A DNA stretch of 64,000 nt from an uncultured Psychrobacter sp. (GTDB taxonomy: Bacteria > Pseudomonadota > Gammaproteobacteria > Pseudomonadales > Moraxellaceae). The notes below the pieces were generated by a model. It ran no database searches and had not been told where the DNA came from. It saw only the letters and a list, made by a program, of their open reading frames with translations. Below are positions 48,160-57,628 of this stretch, in pieces. Made by a program: the position numbers and the translations under genes. The stretch spans positions 310,001 through 374,000 of the forward strand of contig CANLDW010000003.1 in assembly GCA_947489525.1 (NCBI GenBank), read 5' to 3'. Positions within the stretch are counted from its first letter, which is position 1. Every line of letters starts with the position of its first letter.

Positions 48160-50610
48160 TTAAAACCACTCAATAGCGCGGTTATACCAAGTGTCAGCGT
48201 CTGTATTATCTGGCTCATCAGTATCCATCGTCTCACCATCAGGTATCGCTAAACCTTCGCGTTGACGCTGCTCCATCATAGCGTCTTGCTCACTATCGAT
48301 ACCGAAACGCTCTTGCTGATACAAGCTCAGCGCGCAGCTACTCGCTTCTTCTGGTAAGTAAGCTGAGAGTACTGGCAGGTAGCGCGCATCAGCACAGCGC
48401 TCGTTTGAGAGTTTGCCGGAATTATTCTCAAGCCATAACCACTCAATACCTTCAGGTTCAGCTTGGGCAACAGGGGTGAGCTTTAAGCGACTCATGTAGT
48501 CGATCCAAACAGGCAAAGCGCCCGTACCGCCGCTTAGACCAATAGGTTTGTTATCATCACGACCAACCCATACAACACTCACATAGTTACCACTATAGCC
48601 TGCAAACCAAGCATCGCGGTAATCGTTTGTTGTTCCTGTCTTACCAGCAAGGTTAAGAGAGCTACCCAGTGATTGAGCCCGCTTTGCAGTACCAGTTTTG
48701 ACCACTTGTTGCAGCGCATAGTTGGTTAAATAGTTCGTCTGAGGCGGGATGCTACGCTGCGTGTTAAGCCCTGTACGCTGTAAAATACGTCCGCGATCAT
48801 CTATGACAGTACGTATGCTATGGATAGGCGTGCGAAAGCCGCCAGTGGCAAACACTTGATAGACACCCAGCATATCCATAGGGCTTAGATTCACTGAGCC
48901 TAACAATGCTGAAGGGTACGTTGGTATTTTTTCTTGCACCCCTAAGCGCTGTAGCTGACGAGCAAAAGTGTCAACCCCAAACTCCATACCTAAGCGCACA
49001 GCGCTTTGGTTATATGATTGTGCAAGTGCTGTGGTCAGCGGGACATAACCGTGGTCACGGTTATTGTAGTTCTTAGGGTTCCACTGACTGCCGTCGCCTA
49101 AGTTTACGGTGACAGGGGAGTCGTCGACTGGGCTGGCTAAATTATAGCGTCCACTCTCAAGCGCAGTCATATAGATAATAGGCTTTAAAAGTGAGCCGAC
49201 TTGACGCTTGGCATCAACCGCACGGTTAAAACCAGTAAACTCGCTACCACTACCAACGACAGCGACCAGCTCGCCCGTCTCAGGGTTAGCGCTAACCAGC
49301 GCGCCCTCTAGGTTTTTGGCTTTGCTACTACCGCGGCGCAGCTCACCGAGCTTTTTATCAATCGCTTTATCAGCCGCAAGCTGCGCAATAGGATCTAAGG
49401 TACTAATAATAATCAAACCTTCGTTTTTAAGATCGTCTGGATAATATACCTCATTGAGCTCGCGTTTGACGATATCTAAAAAATCAGGAAATTGGCTTTT
49501 GCCCTCAACAGGTTTATCGGCGATATCCAGAGGCTGCTCAATTGCACTATCAAACTGCTCTTGATTAATTGATCCTACAGCGAGCATGTTAGCGAGTACC
49601 GTATCACGACGCGCTTTAGAGTCGTTGGGATGACGACGCGGATTATAGATGCTCGGGCCTTTTGCCATCCCAACGAGTAGCGCTTGTTGATCAAGGCGTA
49701 GCTCGTTTAAAGGTTGATTAAAATAAAACTTTGCCGCCAGGCCAAAACCATTAATAGATCGGTTACCATTTTGACCTAAGTAGATCTCATTAAGATAAGT
49801 CTGCAAAATCTCATCTTTGCTGTAATGCAGCTCTAAGAGCACCGCCATCATTGCTTCATTGGCTTTGCGTTTGAGCGTACGATCTGAGTTTAAGTAAAAG
49901 TTTTTGATCAGCTGCTGAGTAATAGTTGAGCCGCCCTGCATGGAGCCGCCTGAAAAATTGTTGAGTACGGCGCGCGCTATACCGCGTATAGAGACGCCTT
50001 TGTGCTCATAAAAGCCCCGATCCTCGGTAGCAATCAGTGCATCGATAAGCGGCTGCGGGACCTCATCCAAGGATACGACTTGCCGATCTTCATTGCTGTC
50101 AGGATAAATACCGCCAATACTGACAGGTTCAAGACGGATAATACCGTTTTCGGCAGGCACAGTGCTTTGCACGGACGCAATCTTATTATTAGCAATCGTC
50201 ATTTTAATGACTTGCTCAGCCTCGACATCATTGGCACTATAAGTAAAACCACGCGTGTGAATAAAGTAGGTATTGCCAGATTTATGGTAAGTACCAGTAC
50301 TGTCGTACGCTTTATTACTGCGATAATTCAATAGCTCAAGCCAAGTTTTGATGGCGTTGTTGTCTACGGTTGCACCCTGATATAACTCAAGAGGCTGCGA
50401 GTATACTTTAGCCGGTATATCCCAGCGTTTGCCTTCAAACTTACTGGTGATAGTGCGATCAAGCTTGATTAAGTATAAGGTCAATAGCACCATAGCGACG
50501 ATAATGACGATTAGCAAAATAGTGCTAAACACTGCGCCGCGCTGCTGTGTGGGTTGCGAAGGTAGACCGGATTTAGAGGACTGCGATAAACTAAAATAAG
50601 AGTTTTGCAC
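48160..50610 (-). CDS. mrcB: Penicillin-binding protein 1b
   Basis: A bifunctional peptidoglycan synthase. A cytoplasmic tail and one membrane helix (about residues 27-48) are followed by the glycosyltransferase with EDRGFYEHKGVSIRGIARA (about 195) and QGGSTITQQLIKNFYL. The transpeptidase has SLLK (active Ser about 472), SYN (about 517) and KTGTT (about 657). The C-terminus is acidic. It starts with GTG and has no clear ribosome site. The lpoP gene follows in the same direction. Confidence 0.96.
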   Translation of the reverse strand: MQNSYFSLSQSSKSGLPSQPTQQRGAVFSTILLIVIIVAMVLLTLYLIKLDRTITSKFEGKRWDIPAKVYSQPLELYQGATVDNNAIKTWLELLNYRSNKAYDSTGTYHKSGNTYFIHTRGFTYSANDVEAEQVIKMTIANNKIASVQSTVPAENGIIRLEPVSIGGIYPDSNEDRQVVSLDEVPQPLIDALIATEDRGFYEHKGVSIRGIARAVLNNFSGGSMQGGSTITQQLIKNFYLNSDRTLKRKANEAMMAVLLELHYSKDEILQTYLNEIYLGQNGNRSINGFGLAAKFYFNQPLNELRLDQQALLVGMAKGPSIYNPRRHPNDSKARRDTVLANMLAVGSINQEQFDSAIEQPLDIADKPVEGKSQFPDFLDIVKRELNEVYYPDDLKNEGLIIISTLDPIAQLAADKAIDKKLGELRRGSSKAKNLEGALVSANPETGELVAVVGSGSEFTGFNRAVDAKRQVGSLLKPIIYMTALESGRYNLASPVDDSPVTVNLGDGSQWNPKNYNNRDHGYVPLTTALAQSYNQSAVRLGMEFGVDTFARQLQRLGVQEKIPTYPSALLGSVNLSPMDMLGVYQVFATGGFRTPIHSIRTVIDDRGRILQRTGLNTQRSIPPQTNYLTNYALQQVVKTGTAKRAQSLGSSLNLAGKTGTTNDYRDAWFAGYSGNYVSVVWVGRDDNKPIGLSGGTGALPVWIDYMSRLKLTPVAQAEPEGIEWLWLENNSGKLSNERCADARYLPVLSAYLPEEASSCALSLYQQERFGIDSEQDAMMEQRQREGLAIPDGETMDTDEPDNTDADTWYNRAIEWF

Positions 50611-51049
50611 TGATAACGCACCGTTATAGGATAAAAAACTGACTCATAATGACGTAAATTGACAATATTTTCAATCTATCATGATCAAGGTCGCAGTCAT
50701 TAGCAATAAGCGATAAAAAAATTATCATTTGTGGTAAGTATCCTGATAGCTTTTTGCTTACAAAACGAGATCAATGAGCGACTTTAGGCTTTTAATATGA
50801 ATGAACAACGCCATATAAGATAGCAGCTCATAGCCGCGTTTTTCATGGTTTTTTTATGAATCCATAACGCTGTATAGTCAATCAATATTAAAAGTGGTAC
50901 AAGGCAGACGAGCGCAAGTACTACAGTAGTAGACTAACCGAGTCTAACGTCGTAACACTTTAATAGTGGTTCGACTATATCTGTATTACGACGCTTTGGC
51001 TGTACTAGGCAATATCCCTTTGTTTTTGGTTAAGGAAACATTCCTCACT
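50611..51049. other. Divergent region between mrcB and the copper ATPase gene
   Basis: 439 bases, AT-rich. TTGACA at 50659 has no matching -10 at a proper distance. I looked for an FNR-type TTGATnnnnATCAA site, as expected before cbb3-oxidase assembly genes, and found none. Nothing else is recognisable. Confidence 0.45.
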
Positions 51050-53800
51050 ATGTCCAGCGCTAAGACATTTACGCCCGTGGATACCTTTGATGATCACAAT
51101 TCTATTATCGATGGACTTGTGCTACCGCCAGCGGGTAGGTGCTTTCACTGCGGCGACTCTGTACCGCAGCCGCCTTTTTATGCAGAAGTGTTGGGTCAAA
51201 TGCGTGAGATGTGCTGCATGGGCTGTGAGCTTGCCGCGCAAAGTATCGTTGAGGCGGGTCTTGAACAGTATTATCTTGATCGCTCTGAGATCAACCGTAC
51301 TGCAAGCCTGCCAACTGAGTTGACGCGCCTAGAAGCGTACGACCACGATGAGATAAAATCACAGTTTGTCTACGCGCAAGAGGGGTTATCTGTCGCTGAG
51401 TTGTCAGTTAACAACTTACGCTGCGCCGCTTGTACGTGGCTTATCGAGTCGCGGTTGTATGAGGTTGATGGTATTGAAAAGTGTCAAGTCAACCTAACCA
51501 ACCAGCGTATGCGCGTCATATGGGATGAGTCCAAACTACCGATTAGTCGCGTATTAGCGCTTATCAATGAGATCGGCTACGAAGCTAAACCCTATCGCCA
51601 AGACACGCATGAAGCGATGCTAGCGCGTCACAACAAAAAAATGATTTTGCGTCTTGGGATCGCAGCTCTTGGGGCGATGCAAGCAATGATGTACGCAGTT
51701 GCTATCTATTTTGGGGAGTACAGTGGCATGCTTATATTCCAGCGTGATTTTTTGCGCTGGGTGTCGCTGTTTGTCAGTATTCCGGTGTTCTTTTATGCCG
51801 GTGTTCCCTTTTTTGTGTCGGCATGGAGCGCGGTTCGTGCCCGTCAAGTCAATATGGATGTTCCGGTCAGCGTCGCACTTATCGTAACCTTTTTTGCCAG
51901 TCTGTATGCCACTATTACTGGGCAAGGGGAGACGTACTATGACTCGGTCAGTATGTTTATCTTCTTTTTGCTCGCAGGGCGCTACATAGAGCATAGTGCG
52001 CGCTTAAAAGCGGCCAGCATGGCAAACGATTTGGTCGTTGTAGAGCCTATATTGGTTCAAAAAATCGGTGAGGATAAAGCAGCGGCGGCGCAGATCGTTG
52101 CGCAGCTGCAACAAACTGATAGCTATAAAGCCGATACAAACGTCAATAGCACTACAGATACCCATTTGAGCTTAAACGCCCCGCTGGATGCTCCGCGCTT
52201 TATGCAAGAAATGGCGCCACGCGTCAAGCGTGTCACAGAGCGCATAGCAGTGGCGTGGCAACACGATGACAAGTCGACTACTCAAGATGAGCACATAGCG
52301 CAAATGGTTACCGCTCAAAGCTTGCAAGTGGGCGATATCATTAGGATTGACGCTGGTGCTGAAATCATAAGCGATGGTATCTTACTCAGTAAGACTGCAA
52401 CGGTATCGCAAAGCTTGTTAACAGGTGAAGGCGATCTACTCCTAAAACAGCAAGGCGATTATGTCATCGGCGGCGCGCAAAACGACAGTCAACCGTTTGA
52501 GATGCTAGTTACAGCGCTACCAGCGGATAGTCAGATCGGTCTTATTGATAGGCTAATGAACCGTGCAATGAGCGAAAAACCAAAGCTTGCTCAGCAGGCA
52601 GATAAGCTGGCTCGCTGGTTTGTCGCTCGAATTTTGATTCTGTCTGTCTTTGTGTTCATTGGCTGGTATATCGTTGATCCCAGTCAAGCGATCTGGGCAA
52701 CGGTAGCTGTACTGGTAGCGACTTGTCCTTGTGCATTATCGCTTGCAACACCCATTGCGTTGACAGTGGCGACCAACCGTTTAGCAAGCTATGGGTTTTT
52801 GACCACGCGCGGTCATACTTTGCAGACCTTGGCTGAGATTACTCATGTGGCTTTTGATAAAACTGGCACGCTGACCTATGGCAAGCCAAATTTACTCCAC
52901 ATTGAGACCTCGAGTCCTAGTGGCGTGAGTGAAGAGTCGCATAAAGATAGCCCAGCTAGTGATCAGCTGCTCGCTATCGCTGCGGCACTTGAGGTCGGTA
53001 GTCGCCACCCTGTTGCCCATGCGCTACTTACTGCCGCTTACCAGTTGCATTTACCAGCTACCCAAGACTTAACGCACTATCCAGCAGGCGGAGTCGAGGC
53101 AACAATCGATGGCGTAGAGTACCGGATTGGTCACGTTGATTTTGCTTTAGACACTACTGATAACAGTAGCTTGACACTTGACTTAGCAAGTCATAAAGCC
53201 AGCTCAGCGGTCGTGCTATCTTGTCGCCGCGACGCAACACGCTGGCAGGCACAAGCTTGTTTTTATTTTAATGACAAAGTTCGCGATAGTGCTAAAGCTA
53301 TGCTTGATAAGCTAAAATCACTGGGTATTAAGTCCGTTATGTTAACTGGTGATCCAAGTCCGCAAGCGCTTCGTATCGCTGACGATCTTGGTATGCAAGC
53401 GGCATATAAGGGTCTATCACCAAGTGATAAAGTAGATCATATTCAAAGCCTACAAGCTGACGGCGCGGTCGTACTTATGGTAGGTGATGGTATCAATGAT
53501 GCCCCCGTGCTCGCTGCCGCTGACGTTTCAACCTCTATTGCGGGCGCCGCGGATCTGGCACAGGTTTCAAGCGATAGTATTATCTTAAACGGGCAAATAG
53601 AGGCGATTGCTGCGGCCAAACGTATTGCCGATAAGACTGAGCGCATTATTAAACAAAATTTTCGCTGGGCGCTCGGTTATAACGGTATTGTGTTATTGCC
53701 TGCGATATTTGGTTACGTACCGCCTTGGCTCGCTGCTATTGGCATGTCGTTAAGCTCTTTGATTGTCGTACTCAACGCCCTACGTCTTAAACGCTCATAA
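51050..53800 (+). CDS. ccoI: CcoI/FixI-type copper P1B ATPase
   Basis: It exports copper from the cytoplasm for assembly of cbb3 cytochrome oxidase. Before the first membrane helix are a cysteine-rich module (CFHCGDSVPQPP, MCCMGCELAAQSIVEAGLEQYY) and a heavy-metal domain (LRCAACTWLIESRLYEV), both typical of CcoI. The membrane copper motif is CPC in VATCPCALSLATP. DKTGTLT, GDGINDAPVLAAADV and the HP motif (SRHPVAHAL) complete a working P-type ATPase. The TGE motif is LLTGEGD. About 60 residues (near bases 52090-52300) are inserted before the actuator domain. I start at ATG 51050 after AAGGAA; the frame opens at a GTG at 50966. The ccoNOPQ, ccoG, ccoH and ccoS genes are not nearby. Confidence 0.9.
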   Translation: MSSAKTFTPVDTFDDHNSIIDGLVLPPAGRCFHCGDSVPQPPFYAEVLGQMREMCCMGCELAAQSIVEAGLEQYYLDRSEINRTASLPTELTRLEAYDHDEIKSQFVYAQEGLSVAELSVNNLRCAACTWLIESRLYEVDGIEKCQVNLTNQRMRVIWDESKLPISRVLALINEIGYEAKPYRQDTHEAMLARHNKKMILRLGIAALGAMQAMMYAVAIYFGEYSGMLIFQRDFLRWVSLFVSIPVFFYAGVPFFVSAWSAVRARQVNMDVPVSVALIVTFFASLYATITGQGETYYDSVSMFIFFLLAGRYIEHSARLKAASMANDLVVVEPILVQKIGEDKAAAAQIVAQLQQTDSYKADTNVNSTTDTHLSLNAPLDAPRFMQEMAPRVKRVTERIAVAWQHDDKSTTQDEHIAQMVTAQSLQVGDIIRIDAGAEIISDGILLSKTATVSQSLLTGEGDLLLKQQGDYVIGGAQNDSQPFEMLVTALPADSQIGLIDRLMNRAMSEKPKLAQQADKLARWFVARILILSVFVFIGWYIVDPSQAIWATVAVLVATCPCALSLATPIALTVATNRLASYGFLTTRGHTLQTLAEITHVAFDKTGTLTYGKPNLLHIETSSPSGVSEESHKDSPASDQLLAIAAALEVGSRHPVAHALLTAAYQLHLPATQDLTHYPAGGVEATIDGVEYRIGHVDFALDTTDNSSLTLDLASHKASSAVVLSCRRDATRWQAQACFYFNDKVRDSAKAMLDKLKSLGIKSVMLTGDPSPQALRIADDLGMQAAYKGLSPSDKVDHIQSLQADGAVVLMVGDGINDAPVLAAADVSTSIAGAADLAQVSSDSIILNGQIEAIAAAKRIADKTERIIKQNFRWALGYNGIVLLPAIFGYVPPWLAAIGMSLSSLIVVLNALRLKRS

Positions 53801-53837
53801 CTACAACACAAGCATTCAACTATAAACCATACGCCAT

Positions 53838-53868
53838 AAAAAAACCGTCTAGATATAGACGGTTTTTG
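53838..53868. terminator. Shared terminator between ccoI and the BI-1 gene
   Basis: AAAACCGTCTA, loop GATA, TAGACGGTTTT with A and T flanks, between convergent genes. Confidence 0.93.
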
Positions 53869-53889
53869 GTACAAGAAAACTTGACAGTA

Positions 53890-54612
53890 TTAGTCTTGCA
53901 GATAACTTAGTAGACGCATAAATTCGATATACATCCAAACTAAGGTTGCAAGAATACCGATACTAAATAACCACTCATAATCCTCTGAAACTCCAGCAGC
54001 AACGCCGCGGTCGATGTTGTCAAAGTCGAGTAGTAGCGTAAATGATGCAATGACAATGACGAATAAACTAAAACCGATAGCAATAGCGCCGCCTTCGAAT
54101 AAGAAGGGTAAGCTTGAGCCAAAGGCTAATGATAATACCCACTGAGCGACATACACCAGCATAATAGCGATGATAGCTGAGGTCACAATAGAGCGAAACT
54201 TTTGCGTTACCTTTACGATGCCTGAGCGATAAAGACCTAGCATAACCGCAGCGGTGACAAAGGTTGCGCACATTGCAGTAACAGGTACGCTTGGGTACAT
54301 GCGCATAAAGAACAGTGAGATGCCGCCCAAGAATATGCCTTCAAGCAGGGCATAAGGTACTGCCAGGGTTTTAGCCTTTTGCGGTTTAAAAGTAATAAAC
54401 AGCGCCAAGCCAAAAGCTGCAAACATACTGCCAAAAGCAGCCATAGTAATAAAGCCTTGTGATAACCCTGCCATCAAAGCGTAGAAAAAGAACCCTACAC
54501 CTGTGATCGCAGAGAGTCCAAGCAACATGCTGGTCTTTTGTATTACACCCTTAACGGTCATAGGCGCGCCGCCAATAGCAAGCTCAGCGCGGCTGACGAT
54601 AGGATTAGCCAT
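53890..54612 (-). CDS. yccA: Bax inhibitor-1/YccA family membrane protein
   Basis: A protein with seven hydrophobic segments across 240 residues. The BI-1 family pattern is seen in TGVGFFFYALMAGLSQGFITMAAF, ISLFFMRMYPSVPVTAMCATF and the C-terminal DYEWLFSIGILATLVWMYIEFMRLLSYL. E. coli YccA modulates the membrane protease FtsH; in this subgroup that is only a possibility. Some proteins of this group have lost the proton-leak histidine. GAGGA lies eight bases before the ATG. Confidence 0.88.
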   Translation of the reverse strand: MANPIVSRAELAIGGAPMTVKGVIQKTSMLLGLSAITGVGFFFYALMAGLSQGFITMAAFGSMFAAFGLALFITFKPQKAKTLAVPYALLEGIFLGGISLFFMRMYPSVPVTAMCATFVTAAVMLGLYRSGIVKVTQKFRSIVTSAIIAIMLVYVAQWVLSLAFGSSLPFLFEGGAIAIGFSLFVIVIASFTLLLDFDNIDRGVAAGVSEDYEWLFSIGILATLVWMYIEFMRLLSYLQD

Positions 54613-54945
54613 ACGGTTGTCCTCAATAAAAAAGATAAATGATCCCTACTTTAGCAAAACCTAAATTATTGTCAACTGAGTTTACACGATACCGTGCAAA
54701 GTATTGAACAAGTTAAAATATTGACTAGCTAAAGCATAGTTGAATGATTTATATATGGGGTCAATTACGACAGTTAACAACGACAATTGACAAAACATGC
54801 TAGTTTAAGCGCTCGTTTGTCGCTATCATTACAACGTGCTGATTTTAGTTCTGTAGCTGCATACAGACATAATCTGTTTGCAGCTCTAGTCCGATCGCGT
54901 TCACTGGTATAGGCGATAGGTATCGCTACCCCTTATAATAATGTT
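54613..54945. other. Divergent region between the BI-1 gene and nadK
   Basis: 333 bases. TATAAT at 54934-54939 lies only seven bases before the first nadK ATG, and GCGATA-GG-TATCGC (54913-54926) is a small palindrome. No other gene or clear promoter is seen. Confidence 0.45.
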
Positions 54946-55965
54946 ATGCCGAGTCGTTTTATGGAAAACTCAGCGCAGTCAGAGAGACTGCCGAACTTAC
55001 ATGAATCAGAGCTTTTTCATGCAAGAAAAAATCCAGCTTTTCGCCGCATTGGTCTTATGGGACGTGCGGGTAAACGTAGTGTGACCCAAAGCTTAGTTCA
55101 GATTGCGCAAACGATTAATGAGATGCAACTGACGCTAATTATGGATGTGCAGACTGCCAATTTGCCGACATTGGATCTCACTGAAATCGAAAGGGTGAAG
55201 ATCGTCAAGCGTGGTCTCATTGGTGAGATTTGCGATTTGGTTATTGTTGTAGGCGGTGATGGTTCTATACTCCATGCCGCTGAAGCACTCGCGCGCTACC
55301 GCGTACCCGTACTGGGGGTAAACCGTGGACGTCTAGGCTTTTTGGCAGACGTAAAGCCAGACGAAGCTGCCTTTAAACTGCGGCAAGTCTTAATGGGCGA
55401 CTATCAGCTTGATCATAGGTTTTTGCTGACGATGGAGATACGTGAAGGTCGCCGTATCATTTATGAAGATATGGCGCTAAATGATGTGGTGCTACATGCT
55501 GGTAAATCAGTGCACATGATCGATTTTCAAATGAAGATTGATGGTCACGATGTGTATCGCCAACACAGCGATGGTTTGATCGTTGCGACGCCTACAGGTT
55601 CAACCGCTTACGCGCTGTCAGGAGGCGGCCCTATCATTCATCCAAGTATGGATGCTATCTGCTTAGTGCCTATGCATCCGCATACGTTATCGAGCAGACC
55701 TATAGTCGTTAGCGGTAATAGCGAGATCTGTATACGTATTCATGAGGATAATCGCACGCAGCCTATGGTCAGCGCTGATGGCAAAGCAAGTGTACCATTG
55801 GATCAAGACCAACGTTTATACATCCATAAACACCCTGACAAACTAACGCTCCTACATCCACCAGGTTTTGATTTTTATGAGGCGTGTCGCACAAAGCTGC
55901 ACTGGAATGTCCACGCTGAGGAGTTCAGTCTCGATGGTGATGATGATATGATAGATGAAGAATAG
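54946..55965 (+). CDS. nadK: NAD kinase
   Basis: It makes NADP from NAD and ATP. Signature motifs are VVGGDGSILHAAE (about residue 101), GVNRGRLGFLADV, NDVVLHAGKSVHM and ATPTGSTAYALSGGGPIIHP. Length is 339, longer than usual because of a 35-residue N-terminal and an acidic C-terminal stretch (DGDDDMIDEE). Two starts are possible, 54946 and 54961, and neither has a ribosome site. Confidence 0.95.
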   Translation: MPSRFMENSAQSERLPNLHESELFHARKNPAFRRIGLMGRAGKRSVTQSLVQIAQTINEMQLTLIMDVQTANLPTLDLTEIERVKIVKRGLIGEICDLVIVVGGDGSILHAAEALARYRVPVLGVNRGRLGFLADVKPDEAAFKLRQVLMGDYQLDHRFLLTMEIREGRRIIYEDMALNDVVLHAGKSVHMIDFQMKIDGHDVYRQHSDGLIVATPTGSTAYALSGGGPIIHPSMDAICLVPMHPHTLSSRPIVVSGNSEICIRIHEDNRTQPMVSADGKASVPLDQDQRLYIHKHPDKLTLLHPPGFDFYEACRTKLHWNVHAEEFSLDGDDDMIDEE

Positions 55966-56033
55966 TGCTTATTAGTTAACATACTGATACGTATGATATT
56001 TATAAGCTATGATACTAGTGAGAGAGATGATGT

Positions 56034-56345
56034 ATGGATAAACAGACAATACTTGCTACGCTAACGCCTGAGATTGTAGATAACTTTCGTATAGCTATCG
56101 AAATTGGTAAATGGCCTGATGGTCGTAAACTAACACCTGAGCAGCGTGAGACTTGCATGCAGGCAGTCATGGTTTGGGAGCACGAGCATTTGCCTCCTTC
56201 TGAGCGTACTGGTTATATCCATAAACCTATCAAAAGTGATGGAACGGTAGTAGGCGCTGAGTGCGAAGTTGAACACGAACAGCACTATCCTAATATGCCA
56301 AATCCCAAAGGTGCAATTCAGCCTGTTAAGTTCCGTGATAAATAA
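56034..56345 (+). CDS. DUF1315 (YeaC-like) protein
   Basis: A small uncharacterised protein with the family sequence TPEIVDNFRIAIEIGKWPDGRKLTPEQRETCMQAVM, then YIHKPIKSDG and a short variable tail. It probably shares the nadK transcript (68-base gap). GAGAGATG precedes the ATG. No function is known. Confidence 0.85.
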   Translation: MDKQTILATLTPEIVDNFRIAIEIGKWPDGRKLTPEQRETCMQAVMVWEHEHLPPSERTGYIHKPIKSDGTVVGAECEVEHEQHYPNMPNPKGAIQPVKFRDK

Positions 56346-56403
56346 AGGCTTGGTGATGAGTACAGCCTTTGGGATGAATAAATAGTACTCAACCGTATAA
56401 TAC

Positions 56404-56444
56404 AGTTAATAAAGAGGCCACACTAAGGTTAATAGTGTGGCCTC
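56404..56444 (-). terminator. Terminator of the HopJ-family gene
   Basis: A perfect 12-base stem GAGGCCACACTA / TAGTGTGGCCTC with a seven-base loop. On the minus strand TTTATTAACT follows, so it fits the HopJ gene better than the plus-strand DUF1315 gene. Confidence 0.75.
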
Positions 56445-56475
56445 CTAGCTAACAGCTTCTAATAGTACTAGTTTA

Positions 56476-56850
56476 TTATAAGCTGCTTGTGTCGACATTT
56501 GGTCTGACGGTCAAAGGATTCTTTTCCATCAAAAAACCCTGCCAGCCCCAGTGTAAAAAGTTACGAATGTTAGGATGATCGGTACCATTAGGTGTCTCTT
56601 GCACCTTAGCATAATGCTCACCAAATAGCTTGAGCGTATCAAGTTGGTTTAAACCCTGGTGTTTAGCAAGACCAAAGATCTTTGCGCTACCTTCATTCTC
56701 GCCTGCTGCATTGTGCAGCATACCATTTACAAATGGCGCTGGCGTGTAACGATAAAAATCATCAATAAAGCTGATCACATCATTATAGCCAATGGCTTTT
56801 TTATTCAGACCATTAAGAAGAGCCGATACATCTGATTGGCGAATACTCAT
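56476..56850 (-). CDS. HopJ type III effector family protein
   Basis: A small soluble protein of the HopJ family (FIDDFYRYTPAPFVNG, NEGSAKIFGLAKHQGL, TLKLFGEHYAKV, HPNIRNFLHWGWQGF). Despite the name, members are common in non-pathogens without type III secretion, and I see no secretion genes here. I start at ATG 56850 (MSIRQSDV) because GAGG lies nine bases upstream; the frame extends to a TTG at 56865. Confidence 0.88.
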   Translation of the reverse strand: MSIRQSDVSALLNGLNKKAIGYNDVISFIDDFYRYTPAPFVNGMLHNAAGENEGSAKIFGLAKHQGLNQLDTLKLFGEHYAKVQETPNGTDHPNIRNFLHWGWQGFLMEKNPLTVRPNVDTSSL

Positions 56851-56990
56851 AATAGATGACCTCAAAGCAAATTAAACAACGACCACGCTGCGTACCCAAT
56901 CGAATACGGCCCTAGTCTGTACCTATTTATTAAAAAATAGAACTGTATTCATAACAGAACCATTAAAATTGAAAACCTACTTTTAGTACA

Positions 56991-57236
56991 TTAGCGATTA
57001 AAGTAGTCTTCGTCATCAAAAGAGGGCGCAAAATTGCCTTGCTCAAGATGCTGCATCTGCGATTGAACCGAACGCTCTTGTTGAATGCGCTGGTAGATCT
57101 CTTCGCGATGTACAGCAATATCTTTAGGCGCATTGACGCCAATACGTACTTGATTACCCTTAACACCAAGGACAGTCACACTGACCTCATCGCCAATCAT
57201 TAGTGTCTCGCCCACACGACGTGTCAAAATCAACAT
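56991..57236 (-). CDS. csrA: Carbon storage regulator CsrA
   Basis: An RNA-binding translational regulator. The start [24 protein letters not shown] and [25 protein letters not shown] contain the RNA-binding strands. At 81 residues it is longer than the 61 of E. coli, with an acidic tail ([10 protein letters not shown]) usual in Moraxellaceae. AAGGAG is eight bases before the ATG. A good promoter lies about 180 bases upstream. Confidence 0.97.
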   Translation of the reverse strand: MLILTRRVGETLMIGDEVSVTVLGVKGNQVRIGVNAPKDIAVHREEIYQRIQQERSVQSQMQHLEQGNFAPSFDDEDYFNR

Positions 57237-57417
57237 GCGTCACACTCCTTATGTCGCAATGACAAATTATTAATCATGAAATTATATCTCAATAGCAGAA
57301 GCATTATCGTTGCATCACGTAGACATTATACTAGTTATAAGTATCTTATAAAAAAGCACTAAGAACAGCGCTATTAACGATAATGAAAGTGAATTCATTT
57401 AGCCCAAATGAGACTCT

Positions 57418-57446
57418 ATTATAAGTGCCACAAGTAATACTGTCAC
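57418..57446 (-). promoter_or_regulatory. csrA promoter
   Basis: Minus strand: GTGACA, 17 bases, TATAAT. It predicts a leader of about 175 bases before csrA. Confidence 0.6.
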
Positions 57447-57477
57447 GGATTTTCACAAAACTACTCGGTAGAAGTAG

Positions 57478-57573
57478 GGTGTTTATGTGTTGCAGCGTAT
57501 CAATACCCTTATTATTGACGACAAAGTCAAAAAAGAGGCAGCCTATTTTAATTCCTCGACAACTGATCAGTAA
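57478..57573 (+). pseudogene. Possible C-terminal gene fragment
   Basis: After a TAG, 31 sense codons run to a TAA. They read YVLQRINTLIIDDKVKKE and then AAYFNSSTTDQ, which looks like the end of a real protein, and are followed by a terminator-like hairpin with a T run. No start or ribosome site. I do not recognise the family. Confidence 0.25.
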
Positions 57574-57608
57574 AATAGGGACACATTGGTCCCTATTGTT
57601 TGTTTTTT
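57574..57608. terminator. Terminator near the lysC end
   Basis: AATAGGGAC and GTCCCTATT form a perfect stem; GTTTGTTTTTTATT follows on the plus strand, TTTTACTG on the minus strand. It would end lysC and the remnant on the other strand. Confidence 0.75.
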
Positions 57609-57628
57609 ATTTATTAAGAGATCGTTTA

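Larger units (their letters stand above)
57237..57628. other. Region between lysC and csrA
   Basis: 392 bases. It contains the csrA promoter, a short plus-strand frame that looks like a gene remnant, and overlapping hairpins near 57542-57597. Confidence 0.5.

Noticed and set aside
50611..51049. FNR/ANR box before ccoI
   Set aside because: TTGACAATATTTTCAA has the wrong spacing and half-site sequence for TTGATnnnnATCAA.
56476..56850. Type III secretion effector as a sign of pathogenicity
   Set aside because: HopJ-family proteins occur widely in bacteria without type III secretion, and no secretion genes are present here.
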